From NCBI GenBank assembly GCA_035604215.1, contig DATNIW010000080.1, positions 1 to 33,290 on the forward strand: a stretch of 33,290 nt of DNA. Reading direction: 5' to 3'. Shown piece after piece: positions 1-8,785 of the stretch. The notes beneath the pieces are model-generated. The model was not told where the DNA came from. It saw nothing but the letters and a program-made list of their open reading frames with translations, and did not search any database. The DNA comes from UBA5070 sp035604215 (GTDB lineage: Bacteria > Fibrobacterota > Fibrobacteria > UBA5070). The position numbers and the translations under genes are program-made. Positions within the stretch are counted from its first letter, which is position 1. The number at the start of each line of letters is the position of its first letter.

Positions 1-95
1 CCTCCGGCAGCCGGGTCAAATCGGGCGTCTACTGGTACGTCTGGAGAGGAGTGTCGGGAGCGGATCGGGGCGAGCTGATCGTGGCCCGGGACTGA
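1..95 (+). CDS. C-terminal fragment of a secreted protein with a sorting-type (FlgD/T9SS-like) tail
   Basis: The frame is open from the left edge to a TGA at 93-95 and encodes about 30 residues, including GVYWYVWRG and a final GELIVARD. A glycine, then Y-W-Y, a GxxG turn and a short closing strand before the stop are typical of FlgD-like/type-A sorting domains that end secreted proteins in Bacteroidota and Fibrobacterota. The same pattern closes the two GH54 proteins at the other end of this window. The catalytic or binding part lies outside the window, so its function cannot be told. It converges with the next gene: the two stop codons are only 3 bp apart, with no room for a separate terminator. 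Confidence 0.7.
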   Translation, partial: SGSRVKSGVYWYVWRGVSGADRGELIVARD

Positions 96-98
96 GCT

Positions 99-833
99 TC
101 AGGGCGCGACGCGCTGGACCAGATCGGCGCGGATGGTGCCCAGCTTGACCTTGGACTCCATCCGCACCGGGACGTGCCAGGCGTCGTCGGTGACCCACAT
201 GAGCATCCGGCCCTTGGAGGCGAACAGCGCATCGCCGTGGATCTTGGGCTCGATCACCAGGGTGCGCACGGTGCCCTTTCCTGTGTCCAGGATCTCGCGG
301 CGCAGGCAGAGGATCTCCACCGAGGCGAAGCGCTTGCGGTTGTCCACCAGGGACAGGAATTGAGATCTTCCCGGTTCCAGGTCGGACTCCCTCACGTGTT
401 GGAAGGCGGAAAGGAGGTCGAACTCCCCGCCCGAGAGGTCGATGGTCGTGTCGGGTTTCGCCTCCCCCTTGATGGTCGCGGAGACCTGGGCCAGGGACTG
501 GGCGCGTCGGAATTCGATGCGGACATCCGCGGAGTACAGTCCCTCCCTCTGCACCTTTCGAAATTGCACCGGCAAACCCGTCTTCGGATCCAGCAGGGAC
601 TGGACCGTGTCTTGCACGGGGTACATGGATTGGATGGTCTTGTTGGCCCGGGCGGTGGTGCGCACCGCCAGCAGGCCAGGATCCGTCGTGGGCAGGCACT
701 CGATGGAGGAATGTCCCACCAGCATCCCCCCCCAGAACACGTCGAAATAGAGCCTCTCCCCGCGGAAGGCGGCGAGGGGAAGTCCAGCGGAGACGCCGGA
801 AGCCAGGAGGGCCGCCCAGGCGGGAAATTTCAC
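99..833 (-). CDS. DUF3108 domain envelope protein
   Basis: A 244-aa protein starting at GTG 833. The start is fixed by a 4-base GTGA overlap with the purD stop (830-832). The N-terminus is hydrophobic (WAALLASGVSAGLPLAAF), consistent with a signal peptide. The mature part shows DUF3108 features: an early aromatic-rich strand (RLYFDVFWGGMLVGHSS), a central RTTARANKTIQSMYPVQDTV block, and a C-terminal WVTDDAWHVPVRMESKV segment. DUF3108 proteins are exported, predicted beta-rich proteins of unknown function. It is last in a seven-gene minus-strand operon, coupled directly to purD. A role in the envelope together with the upstream TolQ-like genes is possible, but only by position. Confidence 0.8.
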   Translation of the reverse strand: MKFPAWAALLASGVSAGLPLAAFRGERLYFDVFWGGMLVGHSSIECLPTTDPGLLAVRTTARANKTIQSMYPVQDTVQSLLDPKTGLPVQFRKVQREGLYSADVRIEFRRAQSLAQVSATIKGEAKPDTTIDLSGGEFDLLSAFQHVRESDLEPGRSQFLSLVDNRKRFASVEILCLRREILDTGKGTVRTLVIEPKIHGDALFASKGRMLMWVTDDAWHVPVRMESKVKLGTIRADLVQRVAP

Positions 834-2122
834 GACCCGGTCCGGGCCCCGGCCAAGCCTCGAGCCGCGATGTCCGTGCGGTGCTGCAGGCCTTCGAAGC
901 TCACCGCGGACACGCCTCGGTAGGCGTTGTCCACCGCCTGGGACAAGGTGTCCCCCGACCCGACGACGCTCAACACCCGACCTCCCGAGGTCACCAGGCG
1001 TCCGGAATCGTCCACCACGGTACCCGCGTGCAGGACCTGCACGTTCTCCAGTCGCGACGCGGCCTCGACGCCTTCGATGATGCGACCCTTGCGGACCGCA
1101 CCGGGGTAACCTTCCGCGGCCAGCACCACCACCGCGGCGGACCGCCGAGGGGCCGGCACGTGGATGTCGCCCAGACGCCCCGCCAAGGCGGCCTGGCAAA
1201 GGTCCACCAGGTCGGCTTCCAGGACGGGCAGCATGCACTGGGTCTCGGGATCGCCCAGACGGCAGTTGAACTCCACCACCTTGGGCCCCGACTTCGTCAA
1301 CATGAGTCCCACGAAGAGGATGCCCCTGTACGGGCATCCTTCCTGCTCCATCGCCTTGAGGACCGGCTCCACGATGTTCTGGCAAACGGAAGCGAGGATC
1401 GCGGGCGTGACGCAGGAAGCGGGCGAATAGGCGCCCATCCCGCCCGTGTTCGGGCCCTGGTCGCCGTCCCGCAGCCGCTTGTGGTCCTGGGCGGATGGAA
1501 GCAGCACGTAGCGGACTCCATCGCAGAGGACGAAGACGGAAGCCTCCTCGCCCTGCATGAACTCCTCCACCACCACCTCGTCGCCGGCGGAACCGAAGAT
1601 CCTCTCCTCCCCCAGCATCTGGCGCGCGGCGGCCATGGCCTCCTCGCGGGTCATGCAGACCACGGCACCCTTTCCTGCGGCGAGTCCGGAGGCCTTCACC
1701 ACCACCGGAACCGGGCATTCGGCCAGATGCACCAGCAGCGGTTCCAATTCCGCGAAGGTCTGGTGCGCGGCCGTCGGGATGGAATGGCGCACCATGATGT
1801 CCTTGGCGAAGGCCTTCGAGGATTCCAGCCGGGAAGCCGCTTGGGTGGGGCCGATGGCGGGTACGCCCGCCTCGGTCAGCCGGTCCACCAACCCCAGGGC
1901 GAGGGGGATCTCGGGACCCACGAACACCCAGTCGACGGACTCCGCCACGGCCAGGGAGACCAGGCCCTCGACGTCGTCCAGCGCCACCGGGACGCACCGG
2001 GCCAGCAATCCGATGCCCGGGTTCCCGGGGGCCGCGATGATCTCGGGGGCGTGGGCGCTATCCGACAATTTCTGGACGATGGCGTGTTCGCGACCGCCGG
2101 ATCCGACGACGAGGATCTTCAT
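830..2122 (-). CDS. purD: Phosphoribosylamine--glycine ligase
   Basis: A 430-aa protein of normal family length. GAR synthetase joins 5-phosphoribosylamine to glycine using ATP, the second step of de novo purine synthesis in the cytosol. The N-terminus MKILVVGSGGREHAI is the PurD Rossmann-like start. APGNPGIG follows, then the ATP-grasp core with VVKASGLAAGKG, GPNTGGMGAYSP and VEFNCRLGDPETQ (the metal-binding E, N and D are present). The ATG at 2122 lies 8 bp after the stop of the 806-aa surface protein. I see no clear Shine-Dalgarno, so translation may depend on coupling. The stop overlaps the DUF3108 GTG start (GTGA). A housekeeping gene inside an envelope operon is unusual but supported by the spacing. 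Confidence 0.97.
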   Translation of the reverse strand: MKILVVGSGGREHAIVQKLSDSAHAPEIIAAPGNPGIGLLARCVPVALDDVEGLVSLAVAESVDWVFVGPEIPLALGLVDRLTEAGVPAIGPTQAASRLESSKAFAKDIMVRHSIPTAAHQTFAELEPLLVHLAECPVPVVVKASGLAAGKGAVVCMTREEAMAAARQMLGEERIFGSAGDEVVVEEFMQGEEASVFVLCDGVRYVLLPSAQDHKRLRDGDQGPNTGGMGAYSPASCVTPAILASVCQNIVEPVLKAMEQEGCPYRGILFVGLMLTKSGPKVVEFNCRLGDPETQCMLPVLEADLVDLCQAALAGRLGDIHVPAPRRSAAVVVLAAEGYPGAVRKGRIIEGVEAASRLENVQVLHAGTVVDDSGRLVTSGGRVLSVVGSGDTLSQAVDNAYRGVSAVSFEGLQHRTDIAARGLAGARTGS

Positions 2123-2130
2123 GGAGGGCG

Positions 2131-4551
2131 TCAAGGTAGAATCCCCGTGGTCCACTGGAGATCGCCCCAGACGGCGGACCCGGAGCCCGCGGGACCCCAG
2201 CCCGCGCGGAGAGCTGCGGAGAACGTGCCCGCGGGGGTTCGGGGCCGCCAGCGCAGACCGAATCCCACCCGCTGCTCGAACTCGTGGGCGATGGGCAGGT
2301 CGTTCCTCCACAATCCGATGCCGGCTCCCATGTCCCACGGAAGGTGGAGCCAGCCCTCCAGGCGCGAAAGGACCACCAGGTTCTTCCGGTCGAACTCGTC
2401 GGATTCGATCTCGCCGAGAGCCTTCCCGTACCGGGCATCGGCCGCGGAATCGTAGCCGCCGCCGACTTGCGCCTGGGTGAGCTTCATGAATCCGCCGGAA
2501 TCCGTCAACAGGATCCCCTGGTTCAGCCAGGCCAGGACCTCCCCCTCGAAGCTCCAGGGCAGATCGGGCCGCGCCGAAGCGGTCGCCGAGATCCTCGCCA
2601 TCACCCCTCCCGTCAGGATGTCGGAATTCGGCACCCGCAGCGTGAAACCGAGGTCCCCGCCCAGGGAGTTGCCTTTCCTGCGCTGGTCGGGTCCGAGGAA
2701 GTCCATCCCTCCGTAGACGAACGGCCAGTCCTGGCGAACCAGGGAGGTCCAACCCAGCAGCCGGTCCAGGTCGGGCACGAAGAGTCCGATCCGACCGCTG
2801 CCCAGGCTCATTTCCGCCTCCCAAGGGGCTGTTCCGGCCTCCCACCGGTGCCGCACGGCGACCACCGAGTTGGGGTTCGCCTGGCTGTGGAATTCCACCC
2901 ATTGCTCGGCGATCTGGTCCAGGGTGTCGCGGGCCTCCAGACGAGCCGCCCACGCGCCCGGTCCATCGGGGGTGGCGACCAGATCCCGTCCATCCCAGGC
3001 CAGGGGCGCGCCCGGGGGAATGTCCGCGAAGACGTGGACGGGGCCTCCCTGCGGATCCAGCGCCACCGGTCGGTAGCTGCGAACGGAACCGTCGGCCACG
3101 CCGGAGCCTCCCAGGCGACTGAGGAAGACCGGAGGAAGGTACGCCTTCACGGGCTTCGACACCTCGACGGCCCTCTTGGCGCCGCGTTCCGCGAACACGA
3201 ACACGAAGTCCATCCGGCCGACGCGCGTGGGTCGGAAGGAGAGGACGCTGCCGTTCCACGAGACGTCGCCGTCGCCCCGCACCGAGTCCAAGGACACCCC
3301 GGCATCCTCCCAGTCGGAGCGCACGCGGCCCGGATTCCAGGTGTACCAGCGCCTCTCCAGCAGCGTATCCCACGGAAGCTGCACCAGAAGCCCGTCCGAG
3401 GAGATCAGGTCCTTGCGCCGCTGCACCCGCACGGTCCATGTGCGGGACGCGCTCGCACCGGTCGGATCCACGACGCGGAAACCCAGATCCACGGTCGCGC
3501 CGCAGACGGATTTCGCACCGGCCGGGCCGGAGTCGGGGGGCGACCAGGCCACGCTTCCGGCCGCCGAATCCCAGCGGGCGCCTGCCGGAAGCGAGACGGG
3601 AACCACATGGAGCGCCGATCCCGGCCACCGGCTCGACCACGGAACCGGGGTGAAGGACCAGTTTCCGCCGCAGCGGGGCTGGATCGGTTGGCCCTCCAGC
3701 CGCGGAGGTTGGGGACGTCGGACGACGGGGTGCCAGGCCAGGGTGTCGCCCCCGCGTTCGCCGACGACCGTCCACCTCACGCTGGAATGTCCGGTGTCCA
3801 GGGGATCGCCCTGCAGGCTCCTCGATTCCTTGTCCCAGACCAGACCCGCCGGAAGGTTCCCCAGGTATCCGAAGGCGAAGTCCGTCGTGGGTCCCCCGGA
3901 ATCGTCCACCGCCCATGCGGTCCATGTCAACTTCTGTCCAACCCACAGGGAGTCCGGCGGCGGCGTGGAGACCCATTCGGGTCGTCCGCGCGGAAGATGC
4001 GCCTGGGAGCTCGCGGACGGACCGGCGCGGAGCCTGTCCAGGAACGACGCGGGGGCGGTGAGGACCAGTTGGCCCCCCTCCAGGGACAGGAACAGCTTCT
4101 GTCCGGTGGGCACGCCCCCCATCGATTGCTGCAGGCTCTTCAGGAGCGCCGCTCCGAACTCGTAGAGCTTCTTCTCCCGGGCGCTGGACACGATCCTGGA
4201 ACGGGCGTTCCATGCGGCGGGGTTGGCCGCGGCCTGGACCCGCACCACCGGCGATTGGCGGAGCGCGCGCAACGCGCCCTCGGCCGAGAGCGTCTGCCAG
4301 ACGTCGGCGTCCACCAGGAAGGCCTTGTCGGAGAAGCGGAGGATGTCGCCCTGCTGCAAACCAGACACGGGACTTCCGAGCAGGAAGACCGGTGTGCCCC
4401 CGGCGTGGAACCTGGCCTGCAGACGGGCCACCACGGCCTGGTCCGCGAGGGTCGCGACCGCGAAGGCCCCGAGCGGCGCCGCGGACCATTCTGCACCGGC
4501 ACCGGCCGCGAGCAGCGCGAGAAGAGGAAGTACCCGTCCCATGGCGCTCAC
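2131..4551 (-). CDS. Secreted protein with Ig-like (He_PIG-type) repeats and a beta-rich C-terminus
   Basis: An 806-aa protein. I chose GTG 4551 because it makes a GTGA overlap with the upstream gene and a GGAGGAG motif lies about 8 bases before it. An in-frame ATG at 4542 is the alternative. Residues 4-20 (MGRVLPLLALLAAGAGA) form a signal peptide. The middle holds at least two putative-Ig modules of the kind written 'LPAGLVWDKESRSLQGDP' and 'LPAGARWDSAAGSVAWSP', in which a proline-glycine turn is followed by the W-D-x-x-x-x-x-L/V motif. The last 250 residues alternate polar and hydrophobic positions and end WGDLQWTTGILP, suggesting an outer-membrane or surface-anchored beta domain. No enzyme motif was recognised. 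It sits downstream of a TolQ/ExbB-like pair and may be its outer-envelope client. Confidence 0.75.
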   Translation of the reverse strand: MSAMGRVLPLLALLAAGAGAEWSAAPLGAFAVATLADQAVVARLQARFHAGGTPVFLLGSPVSGLQQGDILRFSDKAFLVDADVWQTLSAEGALRALRQSPVVRVQAAANPAAWNARSRIVSSAREKKLYEFGAALLKSLQQSMGGVPTGQKLFLSLEGGQLVLTAPASFLDRLRAGPSASSQAHLPRGRPEWVSTPPPDSLWVGQKLTWTAWAVDDSGGPTTDFAFGYLGNLPAGLVWDKESRSLQGDPLDTGHSSVRWTVVGERGGDTLAWHPVVRRPQPPRLEGQPIQPRCGGNWSFTPVPWSSRWPGSALHVVPVSLPAGARWDSAAGSVAWSPPDSGPAGAKSVCGATVDLGFRVVDPTGASASRTWTVRVQRRKDLISSDGLLVQLPWDTLLERRWYTWNPGRVRSDWEDAGVSLDSVRGDGDVSWNGSVLSFRPTRVGRMDFVFVFAERGAKRAVEVSKPVKAYLPPVFLSRLGGSGVADGSVRSYRPVALDPQGGPVHVFADIPPGAPLAWDGRDLVATPDGPGAWAARLEARDTLDQIAEQWVEFHSQANPNSVVAVRHRWEAGTAPWEAEMSLGSGRIGLFVPDLDRLLGWTSLVRQDWPFVYGGMDFLGPDQRRKGNSLGGDLGFTLRVPNSDILTGGVMARISATASARPDLPWSFEGEVLAWLNQGILLTDSGGFMKLTQAQVGGGYDSAADARYGKALGEIESDEFDRKNLVVLSRLEGWLHLPWDMGAGIGLWRNDLPIAHEFEQRVGFGLRWRPRTPAGTFSAALRAGWGPAGSGSAVWGDLQWTTGILP

Positions 4552-5081
4552 GGAGGACTCTCCTCCAACCAGCGCCGGTACTCCCGCAGGGCGCCCTCCC
4601 CCACCCCCTTGTCGCCGTAATCCACGGAATCGGCCACCGTGAACCACTGCCCCTCGGGAGCGCTCCAGTCGAGCCTCCCGTACTGGCAGGAGGGATGTTC
4701 CGATCTCGACTGGGCGTGCAGGCGGACGTAGGAGCCCGCGCCCCGGTCGTGCCGGACCACCACCACGGAGCTGTCCGACAGCACGGCTTCGATCCAGACC
4801 ACCGAATCCCCGGGCTTGGAGGTCAGCAGCGCCCGGGCGGTCGCGAGCCCCATGGCCACCGCGTAGGGACCGGCTCCGGAGACGCCGCCGGAACGCGCCA
4901 CCCTCCGTATGCTGCGATCCCAGATCCAGTCGCGGCGGGCCGATTCCGTCTTGGCCTTGTCCAGGTTCACCATCGGAACCAGGAACACCATGCGGAGCAC
5001 GAGCAGCACGGTGAAGACCGTGAGGATGGACTCGAAGGAGACCGCATCGCCCAGGTCGGGCGCTCGCCTGCGCAGCGACAT
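4548..5081 (-). CDS. Small bitopic membrane protein, ExbD/TolR-like in topology
   Basis: A 177-aa protein beginning with ATG 5081, two bases after the stop of the TolQ-like gene. It has a short basic cytoplasmic start (MSLRRRAPDLGD), one membrane span at about residues 16-38 (ESILTVFTVLLVLRMVFLVP), then a periplasmic domain of about 135 residues. This is the plan of ExbD/TolR/MotB partners of proton channels. The canonical in-membrane aspartate is not present. The only acidic residue near the span is a glutamate at position 17, which could replace it (inference). The rest gives no recognisable family. Position next to the channel gene is the main argument for function. Its stop overlaps the start of the 806-aa surface protein (GTGA). 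Confidence 0.7.
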   Translation of the reverse strand: MSLRRRAPDLGDAVSFESILTVFTVLLVLRMVFLVPMVNLDKAKTESARRDWIWDRSIRRVARSGGVSGAGPYAVAMGLATARALLTSKPGDSVVWIEAVLSDSSVVVVRHDRGAGSYVRLHAQSRSEHPSCQYGRLDWSAPEGQWFTVADSVDYGDKGVGEGALREYRRWLEESPP

Positions 5082-5083
5082 CC

Positions 5084-6130
5084 TCAGGCTCCCGGCTCCG
5101 GAGCGGAAGGTCCGGCCGCGATCCGCTTGGTGGACAGGAATTGCCTGTACTCGGATTCCCAGGACCGCAGCTCGCCGACGCGGTGGGCCAATTCGTCCTG
5201 GAGCCGCCCCACGGCCTCGATGGAGGCCCCGGTGTGACGCAGCGTCTCCAGGAGCTTCTGCACGTGCCCGTCGAGCATCTTCTGGGCTTCGATGAGCCTC
5301 GCCTCGGTCCGGGCCCTTTCCTCGGCGGATGGACCCCGGTCCCGTCCCAGGTGGGCGCGGACGGCGGGAGCGAGGACGGTGAGGTACCAGTCCGACAGGT
5401 GCGTCTCCGCGAGCTCGCGGCCGCGGAACAGCCGGTCCAGCAGCTGCACCACCAGCGCCTCCACCAGCAGGGATATGCCGGTGGCCACCAGGGTCGCCTG
5501 GATCGCGTAGGCGTCCTCGTCGATGGCCTTGGCGATGTCGTGGATGAAACCCATTTCTCCGCCCGAATCGGAAAGGCCCAGGATGGCGCGTTTCATGGGC
5601 GGGAACGTGAGCACCAGACCCACCAGCGTTCCCAGGAAACCGACCTTGAGCACGGTGCGGTTGACCAGCGCGTGGACTCCCAGCCGCCCGTTGTCCAGCA
5701 GATCCCTGCGATCGGCTGCGTTGCGCAGGATGCCCCCGGTGGTGTCGAACTCGCCCCGAAGTCCCAACTCGATCCAACGCAGGCAGAGATCGCGGGTCTC
5801 CGCGGACGGCAGGGAAGACAGGGCCTGCTGCAGGCCGCCCAGATCCGGGTCGGATCCTGCCGAGTGCAGCACGTCGAACACCTTGCGGTCTTCCAGCGCC
5901 CGACGGGACATCTGGAAGAGTTGGATGGCCAGGACCGCCTGGCCGACCAGGAACAGCACCAGGATCGCGGCCTGGACGGGATTGCGGTAGTAGAGGGCGT
6001 CGAAGTGCTGCATCACCATCACCGCGAACACCGCCAGGGGCAGAGGGATCGCGAGCGCCAGGAGGGACTGCCAGCGGATCCTGTCCAAGACCTGGGCAGC
6101 CCGGACGAGGGATTGCAAGGATGTGTTCAT
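5084..6130 (-). CDS. MotA/TolQ/ExbB-family proton channel protein
   Basis: A 348-aa inner-membrane protein with ATG at 6130, overlapping the upstream stop (ATGA). There are four hydrophobic segments, at about residues 22-40, 50-74, 158-178 and 208-231. The family signature GFLGTLVGLVLTF is at 164-176, and the downstream DIAKAIDEDAYAIQATLVATGIS segment (198-220) matches the third TolQ/ExbB helix. In this family the channel couples proton flow to movement or force across the envelope with an ExbD/TolR/MotB-like partner, here probably the next gene. An alpha-helical, probably coiled-coil tail (265-330) extends beyond the usual end. It is not a flagellar MotA by context: no motility genes are nearby. 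The exact machine is unknown. Confidence 0.85.
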   Translation of the reverse strand: MNTSLQSLVRAAQVLDRIRWQSLLALAIPLPLAVFAVMVMQHFDALYYRNPVQAAILVLFLVGQAVLAIQLFQMSRRALEDRKVFDVLHSAGSDPDLGGLQQALSSLPSAETRDLCLRWIELGLRGEFDTTGGILRNAADRRDLLDNGRLGVHALVNRTVLKVGFLGTLVGLVLTFPPMKRAILGLSDSGGEMGFIHDIAKAIDEDAYAIQATLVATGISLLVEALVVQLLDRLFRGRELAETHLSDWYLTVLAPAVRAHLGRDRGPSAEERARTEARLIEAQKMLDGHVQKLLETLRHTGASIEAVGRLQDELAHRVGELRSWESEYRQFLSTKRIAAGPSAPEPGA

Positions 6131-7173
6131 GGCTGGATCCTCGCGCCGAAGGCGGAAGTGGGGTCGGGTATGGAGACGGTGGCTTGCAAGGACAACGAGA
6201 ACTGGGAGAGCGTGCGGTAGTCCAGACGCACGCGGACCGGTTCGATCACGACCGACCAGGGCAATCCACCCCAGCGCGGCAGGTGGAACGCCGGAGGACC
6301 GATGGCCAGCTCCAACCAGGAGGCTGCCGAGTAGGAAGTCCAGGTCTCGCCCAACCCGAAGGTGGCCCATCCCGCGGGGAGGTCCTTCAGCCCCAGGCTC
6401 TGGAGCGATCCGGACCAGAGTCCCGGACATGCGGACAATCGATATTCGAGGCTTCCGAAGTGGGCGACCAACCTTCTTTCCCAAGCCCCCGAATACGAGG
6501 AATCGCCGGTCACCTTCCAGAACGAGCCGGGCTTCATCCCTTCCAGGAGGCTGTCCAACTGGGACTGCCTCCAGCTTTGGGACCCGATCGGAAGCGCATG
6601 CCTTTCCAGTTCCAAGCAGACTCCCGGACCGCAGATCGCCCCCAGCCAGCTCCATGCGCCGGGCAGGGAGGAATCCCGCATCAGGTGGAACACGCGCGGC
6701 GTCTGCTCCATGCGGTCCCAACGGATTCCCATGTCCGCGCCGACCCAGCCTTTCCAGGCGTATCCGGCCTCCACACCCGTGGTCCATTCCGTGGTGGGGA
6801 AGGAGCCCGGCGAAGCCGCCGTGGAGGCTCCCAGGCGAACGGCGAATCCCGAAGGGGGTGCCGTCCACCGTCGAAGATGTTCCACGTCGGGTCGGAATCC
6901 GTCCCAGGTCGACCAGCCTGGATCCGAGTTTGCCCCCTTGGGAGGCGTGGAGTCGATGTCCGTCCAAGGCACTCGGGCGAATTCCGTGCCCCGCGCCAAA
7001 AGGATGGCGGAGTCGCCGACAGGGCCGATCACGGTCCAATCCGTCGTGAGCGGCAGGACCTCGGTCGAGTCCATGGTCCCCACGAGCTGGCGTGCCCGGG
7101 CGGAATCGAGATGGACCGGTTCGGGGGCCGCGGAAAGCAGGAACCATCCCGCGAGACAGAGGATGGGGCCCAT
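6127..7173 (-). CDS. Secreted protein of unknown function, envelope operon
   Basis: A 348-aa protein whose ATG (7173) is 6 bp after the coaX stop and whose stop overlaps the TolQ-like start (ATGA). The N-terminus MGPILCLAGWFLLSAAPEP is a signal peptide with cleavage expected near residues 16-18. The mature protein is rich in W, Y, G and S. It has many short alternating strands (for example WTTGVEAGYAWKGWVGADMG) and ends with VSIPDPTSAFGARIQP. Cysteines occur at positions compatible with one disulfide (ICGPGVCLE). No family was recognised. Sandwiched between coaX and the proton-channel genes, it is probably a periplasmic or outer-membrane part of the same apparatus. Confidence 0.7.
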   Translation of the reverse strand: MGPILCLAGWFLLSAAPEPVHLDSARARQLVGTMDSTEVLPLTTDWTVIGPVGDSAILLARGTEFARVPWTDIDSTPPKGANSDPGWSTWDGFRPDVEHLRRWTAPPSGFAVRLGASTAASPGSFPTTEWTTGVEAGYAWKGWVGADMGIRWDRMEQTPRVFHLMRDSSLPGAWSWLGAICGPGVCLELERHALPIGSQSWRQSQLDSLLEGMKPGSFWKVTGDSSYSGAWERRLVAHFGSLEYRLSACPGLWSGSLQSLGLKDLPAGWATFGLGETWTSYSAASWLELAIGPPAFHLPRWGGLPWSVVIEPVRVRLDYRTLSQFSLSLQATVSIPDPTSAFGARIQP

Positions 7174-7179
7174 CCTACC

Positions 7180-7953
7180 TCACGTTTCCGGGACGGGACG
7201 AGTGCGGACGAACCACTCCAACCCTTCCAGGGTCAGATCCGGACAGTAGGCATCCACGATCCTGGTGAGACCTCGCAGGACCACCGACCAGCCGCCCGTG
7301 GCGATGACCTTGGCATCCGGGATCCCTTCCTCCAGACGGATCCTGGCCACCAGGTGTTCCATCATCCCGACGTGTCCCAGCAGCAAACCGGAATGGAGAG
7401 CCGCCTCGGTGGTTCGGCCGGTCGCGCGGTCCGGCACTTCGATGGCCACCTGGGGGAGGCGCGCCGTGCGCCCCACCAACGCCAGCATTCCGGTTTCGAT
7501 GCCCGGCGCGATGGCCCCACCCAGGTAGGTGCCGCCCCGGACGACGTCGAAGGTGGTGGCCGTTCCCAAGTCGATCACCACCGCGTCGGAGATGCCCTTG
7601 CTCTGCAGTCCCAGCGCATTCGCCAGGCGATCGGGACCGATCTGGACCGGGTTGGCGTAGTCGAGGGCGATCCCGCAGTTGCGGTGGTTCAGCGACCGGA
7701 CATCCCCGGTGGGAACGACCCTCTCCAAACCCCTGTGCCAGGAGCGCTCCAAGGCCGGAACCACGGTGGCGATGGCCGCAGCCCGCAATCGGGAAACCGG
7801 GAATTGGCCGACATCCATGAGTTGGCGCACCCGCATCTCGATCTCGTCCGAGGTGGCGGCCGGTCGGGTGGTCAGCCTCCACTTTCGTTGCAGCACTCCG
7901 TCGCTGAAGAGTCCGACCACGGTGTGCGTGTTCCCGATGTCCACTGCGAGCAT
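7180..7953 (-). CDS. coaX: Type III pantothenate kinase
   Basis: A 257-aa cytosolic enzyme that phosphorylates pantothenate with ATP, the first committed step of coenzyme A synthesis. The CoaX motifs are all present: DIGNTHT at 5-11 (phosphate loop), GPDR at 106-109 (containing the catalytic Asp108), and IDLGTATTFD at 127-136. The ATG at 7953 is chosen because the family starts directly with the M-L-x-V-D-I-G-N-T block. An upstream in-frame ATG (7995) would add residues that do not fit. It is the first gene of the minus-strand operon running to DUF3108 and is divergent from the HRDC gene, so the operon promoter should lie within 7954-8039. I could not identify clear -35/-10 boxes there. Confidence 0.96.
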   Translation of the reverse strand: MLAVDIGNTHTVVGLFSDGVLQRKWRLTTRPAATSDEIEMRVRQLMDVGQFPVSRLRAAAIATVVPALERSWHRGLERVVPTGDVRSLNHRNCGIALDYANPVQIGPDRLANALGLQSKGISDAVVIDLGTATTFDVVRGGTYLGGAIAPGIETGMLALVGRTARLPQVAIEVPDRATGRTTEAALHSGLLLGHVGMMEHLVARIRLEEGIPDAKVIATGGWSVVLRGLTRIVDAYCPDLTLEGLEWFVRTRPVPET

Positions 7954-8039
7954 CGAAGCAAAGGTAAACCTGTCCGGTACGCATGCTGCGGGCATTTTAC
8001 CACCTCCCGAAGGCGCAAGGTTCCTACCTTGGATCCACA

Positions 8040-8720
8040 GTGGAGCCCACCAGCGACGATCGGATCACGGCCTTCATGGCCTGGCGCAGGCGGCGGGCTC
8101 TGGAAGCCGGTCTGTTCCACCCCGACCAGTTGTTGGACGAATGGGTTTTCCGACGCATCCTCCTCCACGCTCCCGCCGACATCTACGAACTGGAGAAACT
8201 CCAGCTTCTGACCGGGCCCCTGTTCCACCAGTACGGCGAAGACCTCCTGGCCCTGAGCCAGAAACGTCCCACCGAAGACGAACGGCCGCGCCGCAACGAG
8301 CGCGATCCGGATCCCCAACCGAGGGAATTCCGCCAACGCCATCCTTCGGAGAGGACCCGAAGAACCGGATCCCCGGCCAACCGCGGCTCCGTCCGAGCCG
8401 ACGATCCTCCGATCTCCTTGCCTTCCGTGCGCGAAGACAAGAAGTCGATTTCCGATTTCGAACCGGCGGCCTCCCACCTCGAATGGCGCGGTCGCGCGTT
8501 CGAATTCGGTTGTTCCACGCTCTCCTTCAAGTTCTGGGAAACCGAGTTCCTGGAGTCCTGGGGAAGCCTGCTCGAAGCCATCGCCGCCGGGGCGTTGGCC
8601 TCCGCGAGTCCCGACGAAGAGGCCGTGGCCGCCCTATCGGAGCGCAGACGCAAGGCGGCGAAGGAGTGGGAGCACGCGTGGGTCAAGCTGGTGTTGCGAC
8701 GTTCCTACGAGACGCTCTAG
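8040..8720 (+). CDS. Stand-alone HRDC-domain protein
   Basis: A 226-aa protein from GTG 8040. An in-frame ATG at 7983 would add 19 residues whose third codon positions are less GC-rich than the rest and would leave only 29 bp to coaX, so I prefer GTG. Neither start has a strong Shine-Dalgarno. Residues 8-70 fit the HRDC fold seen in RecQ helicases and RNase D: RITAFMAWRRRRALEAG, LDEWVFRRILLHAPADIYELEKL, then LTGPLFHQYGEDLLAL. HRDC domains bind nucleic acid or partner proteins. A charged, low-complexity linker rich in R, P, E and D follows, then a C-terminal helical domain (WRGRAFEFGC onward) that I cannot assign. No helicase or nuclease domain is present. Confidence 0.7.
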   Translation: MEPTSDDRITAFMAWRRRRALEAGLFHPDQLLDEWVFRRILLHAPADIYELEKLQLLTGPLFHQYGEDLLALSQKRPTEDERPRRNERDPDPQPREFRQRHPSERTRRTGSPANRGSVRADDPPISLPSVREDKKSISDFEPAASHLEWRGRAFEFGCSTLSFKFWETEFLESWGSLLEAIAAGALASASPDEEAVAALSERRRKAAKEWEHAWVKLVLRRSYETL

Positions 8721-8785
8721 TCCCTGGTGGGGGCATCCGTTCATTGCTAATTCGATGACTGCGATCATTCGCGGAAGGACGGAAC

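Noticed and set aside
830..4489. A 1219-codon minus-strand open frame continuing upstream of purD
   Set aside because: Only the last 430 codons are PurD. The upstream part is the wrong frame of the 806-aa surface protein, which has a signal peptide and its own coupled start.
7954..7995. Upstream ATG start for coaX
   Set aside because: It would add 14 residues before the conserved DIGNTHT block and overlap the divergent gene's upstream region. The family begins at the ATG at 7953.
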